DNA from: Callaeas wilsoni
Taxonomy: Eukaryota; Chordata; Aves; Passeriformes; Callaeidae
Length of the DNA stretch: 64,000 nt
Direction of reading: 5' to 3'
Assembly (NCBI GenBank): GCA_013398955.1
Contig: VWPU01011637.1
Location: 62,001 to 126,000 of the forward strand
A model generated the notes under the pieces. It searched no databases. It had not been told where the DNA came from and saw only the letters and a program-made list of their open reading frames with translations. A program made the position numbers and the translations under genes. Position 1 is the stretch's first letter, and the number at the start of each line of letters is the position of its first letter. Below are positions 16,149 to 33,022 of the stretch, one piece after another.

Positions 16149-17474
16149 TTGGTGATTAATTTTAAAATACTAAATTTTCAGCCACTATTGAAGCTCTAAA
16201 ATAATACATTTAGCAAGAAGTTTAAAACTACAAACATGCTAATCTAACCTTATGTCTAGTTACACTTTTTATTACACTGTTTGCTCTAAGATAATGTTTT
16301 AGCTGAGTAATTTAAGTTATTACACGAGTTGTTAGCAGAGAAAAGCAAAATCAGCTCCAAAATATTTTAGAATTGGACTGATATTTTTCTCCAGATTTTA
16401 AACTGTTAGAATTTCTAGTAATTTCACAGTTTAAAGTAATGCCCCTGCATGCACTACTATTTTAAAAAAGGCTTATTTTGTGAGGAAATTTGCTCTTGGA
16501 GGCTATGAGAGAGCTGCTGCAGTAGCCAACAGCTCTACATTTTATTCTTGGAGAGGAAGCAGGGTCAGGAAAGGCTCATTATGTTTCTAGCGCTACTCTT
16601 TCAAAACACAAATTGCTACAATCATTCCCTTGCTTAAGGAAGGGGCTGTAGGAGGAAAATAGATCAGAGTATTGTTATCTCTACAACCCTTTGCACTGCT
16701 CCGGTTCTTTGGGATTAACCATCAATTCCAGTTTTGGGGCAAAAGCCAGGGCTCGTGGATTTGGCCTCCTGAAGAAACGCCTCCACCCCAAAGAGCTCTT
16801 GCACAATTCCCTACTGCTCCCTCCTTACTCGTCCTGCTCACGGGAACAACCCATTCCCAAAGTTTTACTGAACCACCCCAACAATACTGAAATTTATAAT
16901 CCTAATGAGGTCAGCAGCTGCCAACCAAAGAAAGGGAGCTACTCTCATCATATTCTTCCTGATCATTCACATTGCTTATTTCTAAGTATCTTCCTTGGTT
17001 TTAGAATATCAATATTGTTATATAGATATACACAAAATAAGAGACTATTGGCAAACAGCAAACACATAATCAGCACAATCCTGAGCTGTGCTATCCATCT
17101 TCCTCTACAATGGGAACCAAAAAAGGTTCTCCAAATAAAGGATAATTTCAGCTATAGAAGAAGTTACTTTACTAGACATGCTACAAGATAAAGCACTGAA
17201 ATAAAAAAAAAAGATCATATTTTGATTCAATACAGCTAAAACACTTTACAGCTAAAATAATTTACACATTTATTTCTTTAATGAAACCTTTTCCATCAGT
17301 ATCGACAAATATTGTTCAAACTAATATGTAAAGCAAAAGCATACAAATAAACAAAAAACTAAGAGAAAATAAAGATGGTTTTGGAAAAGGGAGGAATGGA
17401 CAAGTCACAGCAAATAAACATCATGCAAATAAGTTGTTTTCACCACTGCAAGGACCCAAGATCAATTCACTTAC

Positions 17475-17504
17475 TAGCCATCTTTCCTTTTTTCTTACAA
17501 AAAT
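17475..17504 (-). CDS. CACNA1D: Candidate 30-nt CACNA1D microexon (10-residue IVS2-S3 insert)
   Basis: On the transcript strand the region reads TTTTACATCAG, then 30 nt, then GTAAGTGA. The 30 nt are ten stop-free codons, IFVRKKERWL, phase 0 on both sides, so they can sit between exon 30 (..FKPK) and exon 31 (GYFSD or HYFTD) without changing frame. The donor is a perfect GTAAGT and the acceptor follows a T-rich tract. Work on chicken cochlea (recalled, Kollmar and colleagues 1997) described a 10-residue insert in exactly this loop of hair-cell CaV1.3. Length, position and phase agree; I cannot confirm the residues from memory. The basic RKKER core would add charge beside IVS2. Confidence 0.72.
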
Positions 17505-20475
17505 CTGATGTAAAACGACATGGAAAATCATTACAAGTTTAAGCAACAACTGGCTACCAGGAAGCTGTATATACGGTATGTGTGGATGTATTATTTTTGA
17601 TTCCATAGCTGTATTTTGTTTTGAACGGCACTGAACCATGCTGAGTAACAGATTTTAGGCTTCTTCTTTTAGCTTATATTATAAAAATTTGCTCATTGAT
17701 AAATGCCAAAGGACAAAATCACAAATCCTGGGGAATATGTAGGCATAGAGAATTAGCAACAAAATATGTTTCCACACATCTACCAAATAAATATTTTAGT
17801 TCTTTTAGTACTCTCTTGGAAAATTTAGGGCCTCATTCTGCAAAGTCTTGTGTGATCCAATCTCCCAGTCAAGTGGGCCAGGCACTCAGCATCACCTTTA
17901 CTGTCTAGCACTTCTCAGGGTTATGTATTTCAGAGCTGAAGGCAGTCTGCAGTGCCTTGGTTTTACACAACACAGTACCATAGTAAGAGTATCAATAATT
18001 TATAGTAGCCTTAAGTTTATATGACCAGCAAAACCAAAAGATCACCGTTTTCACAGGACTTTTGTCAACATATTAAGGGGACACTGTCAAGCAGATGAGA
18101 TAAAAACTAACAGGTTTTTGTCTATTCTTATTTTTACAGAGTGAGTAATGGAATTTTTATTTGATGCTTTGAACAACTCTGAAATAACTTTTTAAATGCA
18201 CAAAATTAATAAGTAAAACTTTATTCTGTCAGACTAGTCTAAAAGACCCACCCACCAGTGACACAGACATAGAAGATATTAATCAGTCTTCCCTCGTGGA
18301 CCCTACAGAAAAACATTAAGTTTGGTTTCAGATTGTTCCTACTATTATTAAACCCTAATATGCAATTAAAGCAATTAATTGTTGTTTTAAACATGCATCT
18401 ATTTTGAAATTTAGATTAAAGACATTAAAATTCTGCTTAAGGCTACTAGCTGATTTGCGGTTATTAATGAACTATATAATATCTGTTGTCAATAGGTTTT
18501 GTTAAAGAGTATCTGATAATTTAAAAGGTTACAATCTCCAAAGAATAACAGGAACAACCTTAAGTGTACTTTATTCTCTTCTTTTCCTGCTAATTTTTCT
18601 CTTCCAAAAGTCTGATTTCATGGTCTGTAAACCTTGTCCTGCTAATTTAAAAGTTTAAGGTGTTCTGCATCTATGGGGGACCAAAATTCAGGAAATGAGG
18701 ACCTTCCACTGGCAGTGTCTGCCCCTCAAACTCTCAGGGTTCAGATCCAGGGATGTCTCACAGTGAAAGCATCCAGTCAGATAGAAAGCATGTTGCAACA
18801 GAATTAAAGCTCAAATTGTACAGAGCCTTAGAGACCAGTATTAAGACATCGCATTTGCTAACGAGTAGGAAGCCCACAGTACAAATGGAGCACTGTGATT
18901 TGTACACTCATGATCAGACCACTGTGTTTTGCATTAGCTGCTATTTCTGACTACAGTCACAAGTGCATGGAGAACCATACAAGGATTCACAATCTTCTTT
19001 GAAAAGCAGATGGTAAAATGCAGCAAAGTCCTCTGTGCAAAACAAGGATATAGAACAGGAAATACAGATCAGGAAACACAACCAGCATACTCATGACACT
19101 GTGGTCCACACAGCTGAGCTATCTCCTCTGGGACCTCATACTGTGCTCTTTTTAATGTGAAACCCTTAGCATTTAAATAAGATAGCTGACACAAAAATAC
19201 AAATAAAATCATTAGAAATGTACAATGGACTGGACAGTGCAGAGCGAGACTACGGGAGAGCGGGTAAACGTTCACCCAGAACTCCACAGTTCACATCTCA
19301 ACACCAGATCTCAAGTGATGGGTAATTTGTTCACTTCTGCGAGCAAATACAAGCTGGCTTGACACCAAGTAGCTCAGGCTGTACAGCCAAGCTCAGTACT
19401 AAATGCAAGCTGAATAAATAGTTGTGAAAATGCGGAAAGCAGTTGTCCACCTGCTGCAGCCTGAGCTCTGGGCAGCCGTGCTGAGAGCACAGAGCTCCCT
19501 GGGTCAGAGCAGGAACAGGGCTGCCCACAGAGCCAGGGCTGCCCCACACCCGCAAAGGGCACAGCTCGCAGCCAGCTCTGTAGGCAGATATCCTGGCTGC
19601 TTTAAAAGAAGGGCAGTGGAAAATAAAAAGTACCAGTCTTGGATGGTGAGATCAGTAAACTTCAAATGGGTCATCTGGTTTTTTTCAAATTCCATGTATA
19701 GCAAGTGAACACATTTTACTTATTTACATTGCCCAGAAAAAATGTTAATTTCGTTGTACTGAAAACAAATTTAGTCTATTTTTTCATCATTAACTTCTGC
19801 ACTTCATAAATGCAGTATGAGAACTGAACAAAAAGACTGCATTAACTGCCACAGGATAATTTTATCTTTTTTTTCAATTATACTTATCAGTTTCTCTTGC
19901 AAATCTACTTTTGAAAATGTGCCTGCATCATTCATATTGACAGTGTCCCTTTAAGACAAGGAATCAACCGCTGTGTGGGGCCTTCTACCAAATATTATTT
20001 ATACATAACTGAAAACATAAAAATCTAAAAAGGCTATTGAATACGTAAATTATTTATGTGTATGTTTGTAATACTTGGCTATATTTTATAAAGTGAAGAA
20101 ATTATTTTGCATTTGAGAATAGGAAATTATACAGGATACAGGTCTTTACTGGAGATTAAATTAATGTAAAGTAATGAATGTAGTATCCAGAACAGGAGAT
20201 GTGGTAATGCTTGTAATAGGAAATGATTTATCTGATTTAGAAAGGAACATTTTCATTACCTCAAAATATTCCCAATCTCATCCATCACTTTATGAGGTTT
20301 TTTTTTTTTGATATCTGCATTTCATTTCCTGGAGTTACATTTCTATTATCATTTCTCAGATAGATAAAGGTGGGAAATGTTGCTTCTTTTTGTTCTTTGA
20401 GCAATACACAAGTGAGAAACTCATTATACTTAATTCCTGTGGTGATGACCTAATTAAAGCATATCTTAAACTTAC

Positions 20476-20586
20476 CTTGGGTTTGAATGCAATCAGTTTC
20501 AAAACCATTTCAACAGTGAACACTCCTGTGAAAACCATATTCATAATGTCCATCGCATCATTAAATAGCTTAGACTGTCCATAGTG
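20476..20586 (-). CDS. CACNA1D: CACNA1D exon 30 (IVS2)
   Basis: This 111-nt exon encodes [20 protein letters not shown], then [17 protein letters not shown], the IVS2 helix and the first residues of the S2-S3 loop. The acceptor is CACAG and the donor AAG|GTAAGT, phase 0. The exon ends inside the S2-S3 loop, where the candidate microexon at 17475-17504 would insert. Confidence 0.97.
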
Positions 20587-21213
20587 CTGTGAATGAAAAA
20601 TTAAATACTTACAAAAGTAAAGGCTTTCAAATATTAAGTGAAAGCAAGGCAGCCTAAGGCAAAGTTGACAAAATGCAGCACAGGAAAACATTTTCTAGTA
20701 AAATTTAAGAAGCACATCTATATATGTGGAAGATTAGCTGAATATCTCTGGTCAGGCATGGAACAGTTTAAATCTATTCTCTTTAGGCACTGAACAGAAC
20801 AAAACTGTCATTCCTCAACATCCTATGGGAATCTCCAGAGAGAAAATTGTTCCCTCAAAAGAGGAGTATTAGACAACAACATATCCCCAAGTTTTATATG
20901 CAAGGTTTTAAAATTACACGAGCTTGTGTCACACCTGCTTGGAAAGCCTGAAGTATGCTAGTCACAAAATAACCCAGTGTGTAGGAGGTATATTTTTAAG
21001 AGGACACAGCGTATGCAAGTTTACTGAAAAAAAGCAGAATGGTTTTGTAAACTGAATTCAAACCATTCTTTTCCCTATCAAAATCTGAAATACTAGGGAA
21101 AGAAACAGACAACTAGAACATGTCACAGAAAAGTACTGTGATCAGAAGTGCTTCCTTTAAAATTCCATTTCATAAAAAAATACAGGTTGCCATAAATTAA
21201 AGGCATTATATCA

Positions 21214-22878
<1,665 letters not shown>

Positions 22879-23500
22879 TCAGATGACAAGTTTCAGAAAT
22901 GGTCTGATGTTCACTCTTATCCTTCTCTTCTTACTGACAGTGCTTGCAAGAATATAGAAACCAGAAGAATCACAGCACATGTTGTTATATTCTTTTTTTT
23001 TTCTGAAAGAATTAAGATAATGACCCAATGGTCATAGTTTCCATTTATTTATTTATTTCCTCAAATGAAATTTTCTCATTTCCGGAAAAAGCAAGCGGCA
23101 GTTAGCTCTTCCTAGGTTTCTCTATGAGTGTACTGCTGCCTGAATTTTTAGTCAAAGGTTTACTTGAAGGCCTAAAACTTTCAAATTAACATTATTTAAG
23201 GACCATTGATGGATAAGCATCTAAAACTGTTACTTCCATTAGAGCTGAGGAGTAGCTCCTTATAGCAAAAGTAGCAAGATTGGGAATAAAACAATATAAA
23301 AAAGTTCAGCTTTTCTTACTTTTCCTGAAATATGGGATAAGTGCACAGATTCAGGATAACAGGTTTCTTTACTTCCTCTCTTCTTACACCACCACTTAAA
23401 ACTGCCTTATTGCCCAAAAATGCCTGGTAAATGAGAGTGAACTGTTCTGGAAAATGCAACTCTCGTAACAACGCTGTGCAAACATGGAGAACCCACTCAC

Positions 23501-23647
23501 GCTGGCCAGCCTTCAAAGGTGGAGACTGTGAAAAGGGCCATCATAGCAGACAGAACATTATCAAAGTTGAAATCACTGTTTTGCCAGACCCTCTCTTTGA
23601 CCATGGGACTATCAACATCTCCATCCTTATAAACGATGTATATTCCT
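23501..23647 (-). CDS. CACNA1D: CACNA1D exon 27 (repeat III selectivity filter)
   Basis: This 147-nt exon encodes (R)[19 protein letters not shown], then [20 protein letters not shown] and [10 protein letters not shown]. The glutamate of FEGW is the repeat III selectivity-filter residue. The acceptor is CTCTGCAG-like (CACAG|AGG) and the donor GC|GTGAGT, phase 2. Mammals read [19 protein letters not shown] at the start. Confidence 0.95.
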
Positions 23648-23889
23648 CTGTGGGAAAGAAACTGTCATTAGTGAAATACTGAACTAACCTCAGAGTTACT
23701 CAATGTACTATTCAAAGCTGTTTCTTTTATTGCCTCCTTATGTTTGCTTTATTTCCTTGCTAACCTGTAGATTTAAGATGACATTTCCAATTTACACAAC
23801 CCTAAATGTCCTGACACATGCCTGCCCATACACAGTTTAAGTTATTCAGAATATAATGTGTCACATTCTTAGACCAAAGATCTCCTCAC

Positions 23890-23942
23890 CGGCATTCCTC
23901 GGGGTTCTGTTTTGCCTCATCAGTGCACTTGTAGAATTTTCC
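23890..23942 (-). CDS. CACNA1D: CACNA1D exon 26 (IIIS5-S6 extracellular loop)
   Basis: This 53-nt exon encodes GKFYKCTDEAKQNPEEC and the first two bases of arginine. The acceptor is GTGTAG and the donor CCG|GTGAGG, phase 2. Mammals have GKFYRCTDEAKSNPEECR. The introns on both sides are only about 170 and 240 bp. Confidence 0.96.
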
Positions 23943-24062
23943 CTACACATAAAAACAAAAAGCAATGACAAAATGCAGAATATGCAAAAATACATGCTTT
24001 TAAACTACGATTGGTTCAAGATGGGACCAGCCCAGTTCCAGCAGCAAATTACCAAGAATTCA

Positions 24063-24263
<201 letters not shown>

Positions 24264-24694
24264 TCACGGACTACATATCATAAAAGTCTATTTCTGTATT
24301 CTTTTTTAAAATTACTGTTTTTCTGTTGCCACTAATTTGTAATTCTGTTGCCGGTAATTTGCCAGTAACACTGTAATTTGACTTGTTTTCTAAATTTGTC
24401 TGTAAGCCCATCAACATCAACTGGCTAGAAATTACACAGGCACTATGGATAAACAACTCAAATGCACTGACATGTTGGTTCATCGCAGTCCAAATCTGCT
24501 CTCAGTGGCAGCTCCTCCACACACAAACTGCCACAACTGTGGGCAGAGCCTGGGCTGGGCAACACCAGATATATTTAAGAATCAGGAACTGATTTCTATC
24601 CTTGCTCTGTAAACTTCTGTAGACAATTCTCCTTGTGCAAGAATTTTTAACCTGGGGCAGGACCGAAGGATCAGGCCAACAGACATATAACTTA

Positions 24695-26009
<1,315 letters not shown>

Positions 26010-29000
26010 CTAAAAATAGAATTGTTACACACTTAGTCTATATTTCAATTTATTCAAATTTGCATTTAGGCTGTTTACAAGACACTTGCCTAGAGTGTGA
26101 ATACATACAATATTATCTCACTTTCTAAAATCCTTTGAGATATACAACAATCCCTCTATGTACATCAGATCTTTCATTTAAATCCGAAAAATTCTGTTCA
26201 AGCAACATCAACAAATATGCTAATTGTTTCTGATGTCAACAAATGTTTTATTTCGTTTAAGAACAGATGAGGCTGAGATGATTACCCTGAATTAATCTGG
26301 CCTTTGTTAGAAAAATTGCTACCAAAAAACCACCTAAGATTTCCATGTTTACTGAACTGTAGGATCCAGATTATGACTCCTAATTATTCATACTATCTTA
26401 AGAATTGAAGGAGCTGAAAATGAACTGCAAACACCTGAGCGTCAAAGCTGGTACAGAAGCAGGAGGAGGCTGTCCTCAGGCAGCATTACAAGGCTATTTA
26501 GCTTTGCTTATGGGAGACATGAGTGGGTATCTCAGAATAACCTGGAACAACCAGCAGATGCTTTGTATTCTCTGTAATCAAAGGTCCCTAAACTTTGCTG
26601 TTCTGTGGAGAATATCAAATGTTGCTCTTCCTTTTAGACTTTCTCCTAATTTTTTGTTTTCTGTCTCTATATTTAGATGAAAGCGTACAAAGTGGATCTT
26701 GTATGCATCGTTTGCAGGTTTCATTAGGAGCCAGTGATAGAGGCTCTGTAGATTATGGCTGCAGTCAGCATCTGGGTACATGGTTTTGGGCATCACAAAG
26801 CTGAATTTGACTCTTAAATCCATGAATTAGACCCCCTACCATAACTGTAAGTAAGTATCAGTTAAAAAATGCACAGAGGAATCCAATTAAACCATTAGAT
26901 GCACAGACTCACCAGCTGAAGAGAATATTGCATAAGTCTTTGATAGTTATGGATTAAGTCTGAAACACTGAAACTAAAACCTCATAACAAAAATAAGGAT
27001 ACCTCTGAAAAATACCTCATAGTCACATCAGTCACATGAATTCTAATTTCTTTAGCCTCAAGATCCTCTTAAAGGGCCTGAATACTGAGCTAGTCCTTGT
27101 TTTCCACAGGTAAGAAAACTCAATGCCATCTAGAGAACATCCGATACAGACTGTGCATTTTAATCCCTTTACTTTCTATTCTGTTCCTCAAGGTGTAGGG
27201 AAGAGATTTTATTTCACTTTCCCTCACAGCAGATTACTACAGCTTTCAAGACTGTTCCACAATGTAGAACAGAGCTACAGGCAATGGGCATCTCAGTGCA
27301 CTGCATCCTTATTCAGTGTGCAGACATTTCCAGGGGTTCTGCATGGCAAACCATCACCACCAGTACAGGTTGTACCTCTGCAAAGGAAAGATGCATTTTT
27401 TGGAAGCAAAAATTAATTAATCTCCTTATTCTTTTGTCATGATCAAAGTACAAAATATTCCTCAAAGCTAGAAAAGTAAAAATGCTAAAGCTTTAACCTA
27501 TGCCATGGCATGAGAGATATAACATGGTTGTATTATAAAATTTCCATTAAATTCCTAGCTCTTTGACTTACAGCTGTACAGAGTACATCTAAACTCATTA
27601 AAATCAGTGGGAGTTGAATATTAAAATAACCCTGAATATCAAACTAACATCTATCTACAACTACCCATTTACATTGTAGTATATTATGAGCTGCACACAA
27701 AGTTTCATTTAATGACTCCCACAAAAATTAGGTCAACAATTGACCTAAAAGTACAAGTGATGTACATATGTCTTCATCTTCACATGGAGACTCATACTTC
27801 AGTCACCACAAATCCCAACGGAAGCATTTGCTAGATCTCTCTAGCAAGTTTAAATGGTGTGGGATCAGCACAGTAGGGGGAGGTTGAAAGCAGAAATCCC
27901 TAACCTGACCTTTGCTCTGATGTTTTCACCTTTCCCAAGTTGTCCAAACAGGATGATAAACTGGATTTCAATGTCATGTAGGGATTATGTAAGAGAATTC
28001 TTAAATGCTTTAAACTGATGTTGCAGCTCTTCTGTTTTTCATATCCTCATTCATACACTCAACACCATCTAATGGGGGAATCCTTGTTTGAGAGCAATAA
28101 AATAAAGCACAGGGAGACTGAGAGTTATTCCAGTTTAAAGCTTGTTTTTTGCACAATTTCATTCCTTACAGCTGATGACACTGCCTCTGGTTATCCTAAT
28201 TTCAGTTGCATACATTTTTTTGCCTGGAAATTAAGAGATGCTATTGTTACTGCAGGTCGAGTTTTGAGTTTTCTCCTTGCAGAACACACTCCTTCTGTAC
28301 AACTCGGACATCGTGGGAAGCACAGCAGAGGACATGGAGGGCCCCAGCCACAAGCAAGCGCAGCCAGAGTCTGAGACATGTTAGTAAAGCAGGCACTGTG
28401 TGTGTCATGTCCTGACTCTCCTCTACATTTGTATGGCACAGTTTATTTGCCTTTACGTGTGAATGCACCACAGAGCTTCCTGGAGAAACCAGAGTCAGAA
28501 GCATCAACATTTTTGGCTGTGATATGGCTTCTTGTTTCCTTGTAATATTTTACAATGCCAGATTTCAGCAGCCCAAGCTCTAGAGTTTCCTTCTTCCCTT
28601 AGATAATTCATAAATCCCTCAGTGCCAAAATCTTCCGCAGTTTGCAGGAATGTTGCTTTTCATAACACATCCAGTTATGCCTCTTTATGCCACTCTTTAT
28701 AATTCCTCTGTCTCCTAGACAAACACAAATGGAACTGCAGGAGCTGGAGAACCTGCTGCTCATAGCATGTGGAAGTTTACTGACTCTCTTCTGCCCCAGA
28801 TATAATGGTAACATACTTCTATGGCTTCTCAAATTCAGAGTTGGGAACTAGTCTGATTTAATGCTACAGTTCTTTTCAATGCTTCATCCTCTCCTTTAGT
28901 CTGGCCTTTCTCTAGCAGCAAAAACTCTGGATATTCATTTTAGTGTGCTACAAATAAGAATAATCAATTCTATAGCAAGCTTCTCACTGCTGAAAATGTG

Positions 29001-30079
29001 AAATAAGGGGATAAACATTAAGCGTGGTAGAAAATTCACAAGCATAAAAATAGTCTATTACTTACAGTACAGCTTATCTTGTAAACAGCCCAAATATTGC
29101 ACCAATTAGTATTAATCAAATTGCATTGTGAAGAGTATGCACAGCAATATGAGCAGAAGCTGGGAGAAGAGATTTTGTTAAGCTTAATCCTCAACTGGAA
29201 ATGCATAGTTTATGTACAGATCCTTAGTGTGCCAGCAATTTTTAAGCGTATAAATCAGGGTTACTCAACCAAAAACTTGTGGTGAGAATAAGCACAGCAT
29301 GAAACATTTATGAATCATGTGTAAATCTCTGAAAAAATATTTTGCCAATTTCCAATGAGAAATTTTATTTCCTTGTTTAGCAATTTTTTCATGTGAATGC
29401 AATTTTCAATTATTTGGCTTCTTTACCAGAGTAAGTTTTCTTGTACATTGAAAATCTGAGTAACCCCAATAGATATTCTTAATAATCAGTACACAAACTA
29501 TACATTAAAATGCCAATTTTTGGCTCATGCATGGGTAATACATTTAAGCAAGCATAATTATGCCTGTCTGTGAATTTAAATGTATGCCCAAGATAAATGC
29601 AAAGTATCTTAGTGTATAGATAGATTAATGCAAGATGTCTTGCAAGTCCTATTGCAAGAAAATAGTTATCTACTATTTTAGCTCTGTGGATATAGTTCAG
29701 CAAAATAAATGAGAAATTACATGCTCCCTCCTTATAAGACTGATTATCTCTTTCAGAAATGCCAGAGCAAGGAGAAGGAAAAGCTCATGCGCAGTGATTT
29801 ATTTTTCCCTTTTCTAACAACTGTAAGTTTAAAAAGGGTAAAAAATGAATTATTAAACTGATGTAATGATAAAAAATCAGCTTCTTCATGCACCCAATGG
29901 TAAAAAAACAACCAATCAAAACTATGAGGAACTCTCAAATAAAAAAAAAATCCTCTAGTTTAAAAAAGTTTAGCTTTGATAGCTTAGAGAAAAGGCGAAG
30001 AACACTTCAAGTGCCTTTTCTTGGCAGGTGACACACAAGGAAAATCCTTTTAAACAAGCTTCCTTTAAAAACCTGTTAC
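26010..30079 (-). other. CACNA1D: Intron 22 (4.1 kb)
   Basis: This intron follows the duplicated IIIS2 exons. It is mostly AT-rich unique sequence, with overlapping short open frames at 28018-28510 that look like chance. No transposon was recognised. Any extra IIIS2 splicing enhancers would be expected in its first few hundred bases (29700-30079). Confidence 0.65.
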
Positions 30080-30139
30080 CTTCAAAATGATCTCAAATGT
30101 AAACATACTAGTGAAGACATAATCTGCATACCCTAGGAT
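30080..30139 (-). CDS. CACNA1D: CACNA1D exon 22 alternative, second IIIS2 version
   Basis: This 60-nt exon encodes ILGYADYVFTSMFTFEIILK, corresponding to the ILG.ADYVFTS.FT.EI form of IIIS2 known from CaV1.2 and from alternative CaV1.3. The acceptor is CCTTCCAG and the donor AAG|GTAACA, phase 0. Earlier work on chicken cochlea (from memory) reported an uncommon IIIS2 exon in hair-cell CaV1.3; this or its partner would be that exon. With only an 80-bp intron between the two, joint inclusion is sterically unlikely. Confidence 0.95.
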
Positions 30140-30219
30140 CTGGAAGGTAAACAAAAAGTTACAAACATTATTGCTAAAGCTGCTTTTGAGCTAACAAGGA
30201 TCAATTAACAATGCATTAC

Positions 30220-30279
30220 CTTTAACAGGATTTCAACAGTAAAGATGGCTGTGAAAGCATAGTCAAAGTAACCAAGTAT
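30220..30279 (-). CDS. CACNA1D: CACNA1D exon 22, first IIIS2 version
   Basis: This 60-nt exon encodes ILGYFDYAFTAIFTVEILLK, the standard CaV1.3 IIIS2 helix. The acceptor is CCTTGCAG and the donor AAG|GTAATG, phase 0 on both sides. Only 80 bp separate it from the second IIIS2 version. Both are exactly 20 codons and share the D..FT..FT.EI.LK pattern, so the pair is a tandem exon duplication. Confidence 0.97.
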
Positions 30280-33022
30280 CTGCAAGGTATAATACGTGCC
30301 ACAGTAAGAAATCCATCTCTTAATAATTTTTACAACTTAGACCACATACACAACACCTGAATTAATCTAAGTAGATAGATGGAGAATTTAGACAAAGTAG
30401 TTTAAAATTCCAGCTATTGCATAACCATTTTATTTGCTTAAAAATGTAACAGATGCCACTGTGCTCAGGTATTAGATTTCACCCCTCAATAATTGACAGG
30501 ACACAACAGGCAACAATTCCTTTCAATTCAGCCTTTCCTCTACCAGCTTTCACAGATACTTTCTTCAGCTTTTAGCAGAGATACAGAATCTTTAACAAAT
30601 TAGAAATATTTATTAATATTGTCTGTGGTTTTTACCAAAGTATTGCATCACAAAATAAAATTTCAGTGGATGCTTCTAGACTGCAGACCAGTCCACATTC
30701 TGCTACATTATATTATTCCTGTACAGGCTTGTCTAGAGTGTCACAAAGCAAATTAATGAATAACTCATCACTAAAAATCAACACCACAATCCTTTTTCCT
30801 TGAAGTGGGAAGATACAGCAGTGATTTATCTGTAGGAAATTTAAAAGCACCCACACGGGGTGCACAGCGATATGACATTTCTAAGAGGATTGTGGCCGTG
30901 GCATTGACCTCACTGCTGTTGACAGGCACACCGACAGGTATTTCAGTACCACCCAGAGCTGCGGCCACATCACTCACACCTAAATCAGTGAACTGCAGGA
31001 GGCTGAGAGTTTAGTCTCAAGGATCCAGCAATCCACCTAGCCAACAGCTGTGCGCAGAAACATCTTGCCTGTGGTTCAGCAACTAACTAAGTGGGAAGGA
31101 GGAATAAAATAAAGAGACAACACACAAAGAAATTAGTCATACTAGATCAAATAAAACAAAATAATTTTCCCCCCATATTCCGCTGAATATCACATACTTC
31201 TTTCCCTTGGTGTGGCTGAAAAAATAGGCAAATATTAAAGCCATTTGACAAAGATTAATCAGTAACCGGTTCATTCTAGACTTAAAATGAAATATTTACA
31301 GGCATTCCAGTTTGTAAACTTTCATTCTGTTGCTGACCTGGCTGGTGGAAGGAATGTGAACACTCAAGGCAGTAAAGAGAAAATTATGCAGGCCTGGGGC
31401 ATGTGAGAATACTTACAAGAGGGCAATGGCTTCCTGAAACCCCTTACACATTTTGTCTGTGTCCCAAACAGAAATAATCCTTTCAGTTACCATCACTCTC
31501 CACTTACATTTTCCTAATGCTCCTTTAATTACAAATACAATTATCAGCCCTTGAAGCCATTTCTATAATAACAATTTCAGTATTCTCCACCAGCTCTTTT
31601 TCCTACCCATTAGTGTGATTTATTTATAGGATTACATTGGTCCGGCTTTATAGATATGGGAAGCACACTGCTCTGCTGAATAGTGCATGAAGAGTGTCTT
31701 TGTGCTTTGGCCTCTTTTTACCTCTGGAGGAAGTTTTAACTTTTTGATTTTTACTAAAGTTACTGGAAAAATGTTCAGAGAACGTCAACAGCCAAAAGAA
31801 GACTTTCAGAGGTTGCATCAACACCAGCAAGAACTAGAGAGATACAATCTCTACAGCCTCAGCGGGCTCACCTTTCCTGGAAGATGTAGAAGAGTCTCTC
31901 TAACTCCATGACAATCTCTACAGATCATTTTGTATCTAAAACAGGAGAGGCCTGAAAGTTCTGTCAAAGCATCCCCAAAGGCCCCATGGACTACCACCAA
32001 GTTGCACCATCTCAGCTATTTCCTAGCTAATCTAAAGCAAACACAACTCACACCAATGTGAGAGTCTTGCTACACAGCTGATACAAGCGTGAGAAGGCTG
32101 ATAAACCTGCGGTCACAAGAGTGGATTTATTTTTGATCCTCTGTCTAATAATTGCGCATTTGAGTAACAGTTAAGTCTTCCACTAGATTAAGAGCTTAAA
32201 ATGGGAGATTCAGGAATTTGTTTTGTGAGAACACAGGTGTTTAGTTCCCACATAAACTACAATTTTATTGAGTAATAGAGACGTTATTGAAATTAATGGT
32301 TTTTAGGCTGAAATGGCATTTCTCTCTGAATCAAGGCAAGAGCTGGGCATGCTCTGATCCTCCTCTTACATGTGAGTTTAGAAAAAAATGAGACTTGTTT
32401 AGTTTCTGATGTGGCCAATCAGGAATCCAAGTATCTTGGAGTCCAGTGTGGGGGTAACTCAAACCCGTCAGAGTGGCCACACAAGCTGCTTCTCTGAGAG
32501 AGGAGGTAACACCCTCATGAATCCCTACACTCACAAACAGAGGGATACTCCAGTGCCCCAAGACCACGTAATAGAGTCAATGAAGAGAGGACAGATAAGA
32601 GTCTATTCCAAACACAATAAACAGTGCTAATTTTAACTGGTATTTTCAAATTAGCATCAAACACTGTGAGGCAGTAAGAGTGATTCAGGAATTGCACATC
32701 AGGTACTCCAGCTGCAAAGTAGGAAAAAATATGAAAATTATAGATATTATATTCAGCTTCAGAATATTTTATCCTGATATAGGTATGGTCACAGAAAAAG
32801 CATTACGTAAATAATAAACACTTCTAATACTGATGATGTTCCGTCAATAAAGTTGATTGTCTTTAAAGATTTATGCTTCTTAGAGCAAAAGGAATATAAA
32901 TGTATAGCTTGAAAAAGGGAAAGGAATGCTTCTGAACACGAAAATTAAAAACGAGGCATTAGGCCCAAAGGATTGTATCCTGTGAGTGTATTTATCTTCA
33001 GACATAAAAATGAAGAGCTTAC
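30280..33022 (-). other. CACNA1D: Intron 21
   Basis: This is 2.7 kb of unique sequence upstream of the duplicated IIIS2 exons. A short moderately GC-rich piece near 30840-30990 is open on both strands but unrecognised. No repeat family was identified. Confidence 0.65.

Larger units (their letters stand above)
15031..20475 (-). other. CACNA1D: Intron 30 region (5.4 kb)
   Basis: The region holds the candidate microexon at 17475-17504, the compound microsatellite at 15201-15286, the inverted repeat at 16120-16148 and an unexplained GC-richer patch at about 19430-19610. The rest is AT-rich. Plus-strand open frames such as 16691-17191 show no recognisable protein. Confidence 0.7.

Noticed and set aside
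16691..17191. 166-codon plus-strand open frame
   Set aside because: No recognisable domain, ordinary intron composition, antisense to CACNA1D; treated as chance.
19430..19610. GC-richer stretch in intron 30 as a possible exon or gene
   Set aside because: Open in several frames but no splice-consistent exon and no recognisable protein; recorded only as composition.
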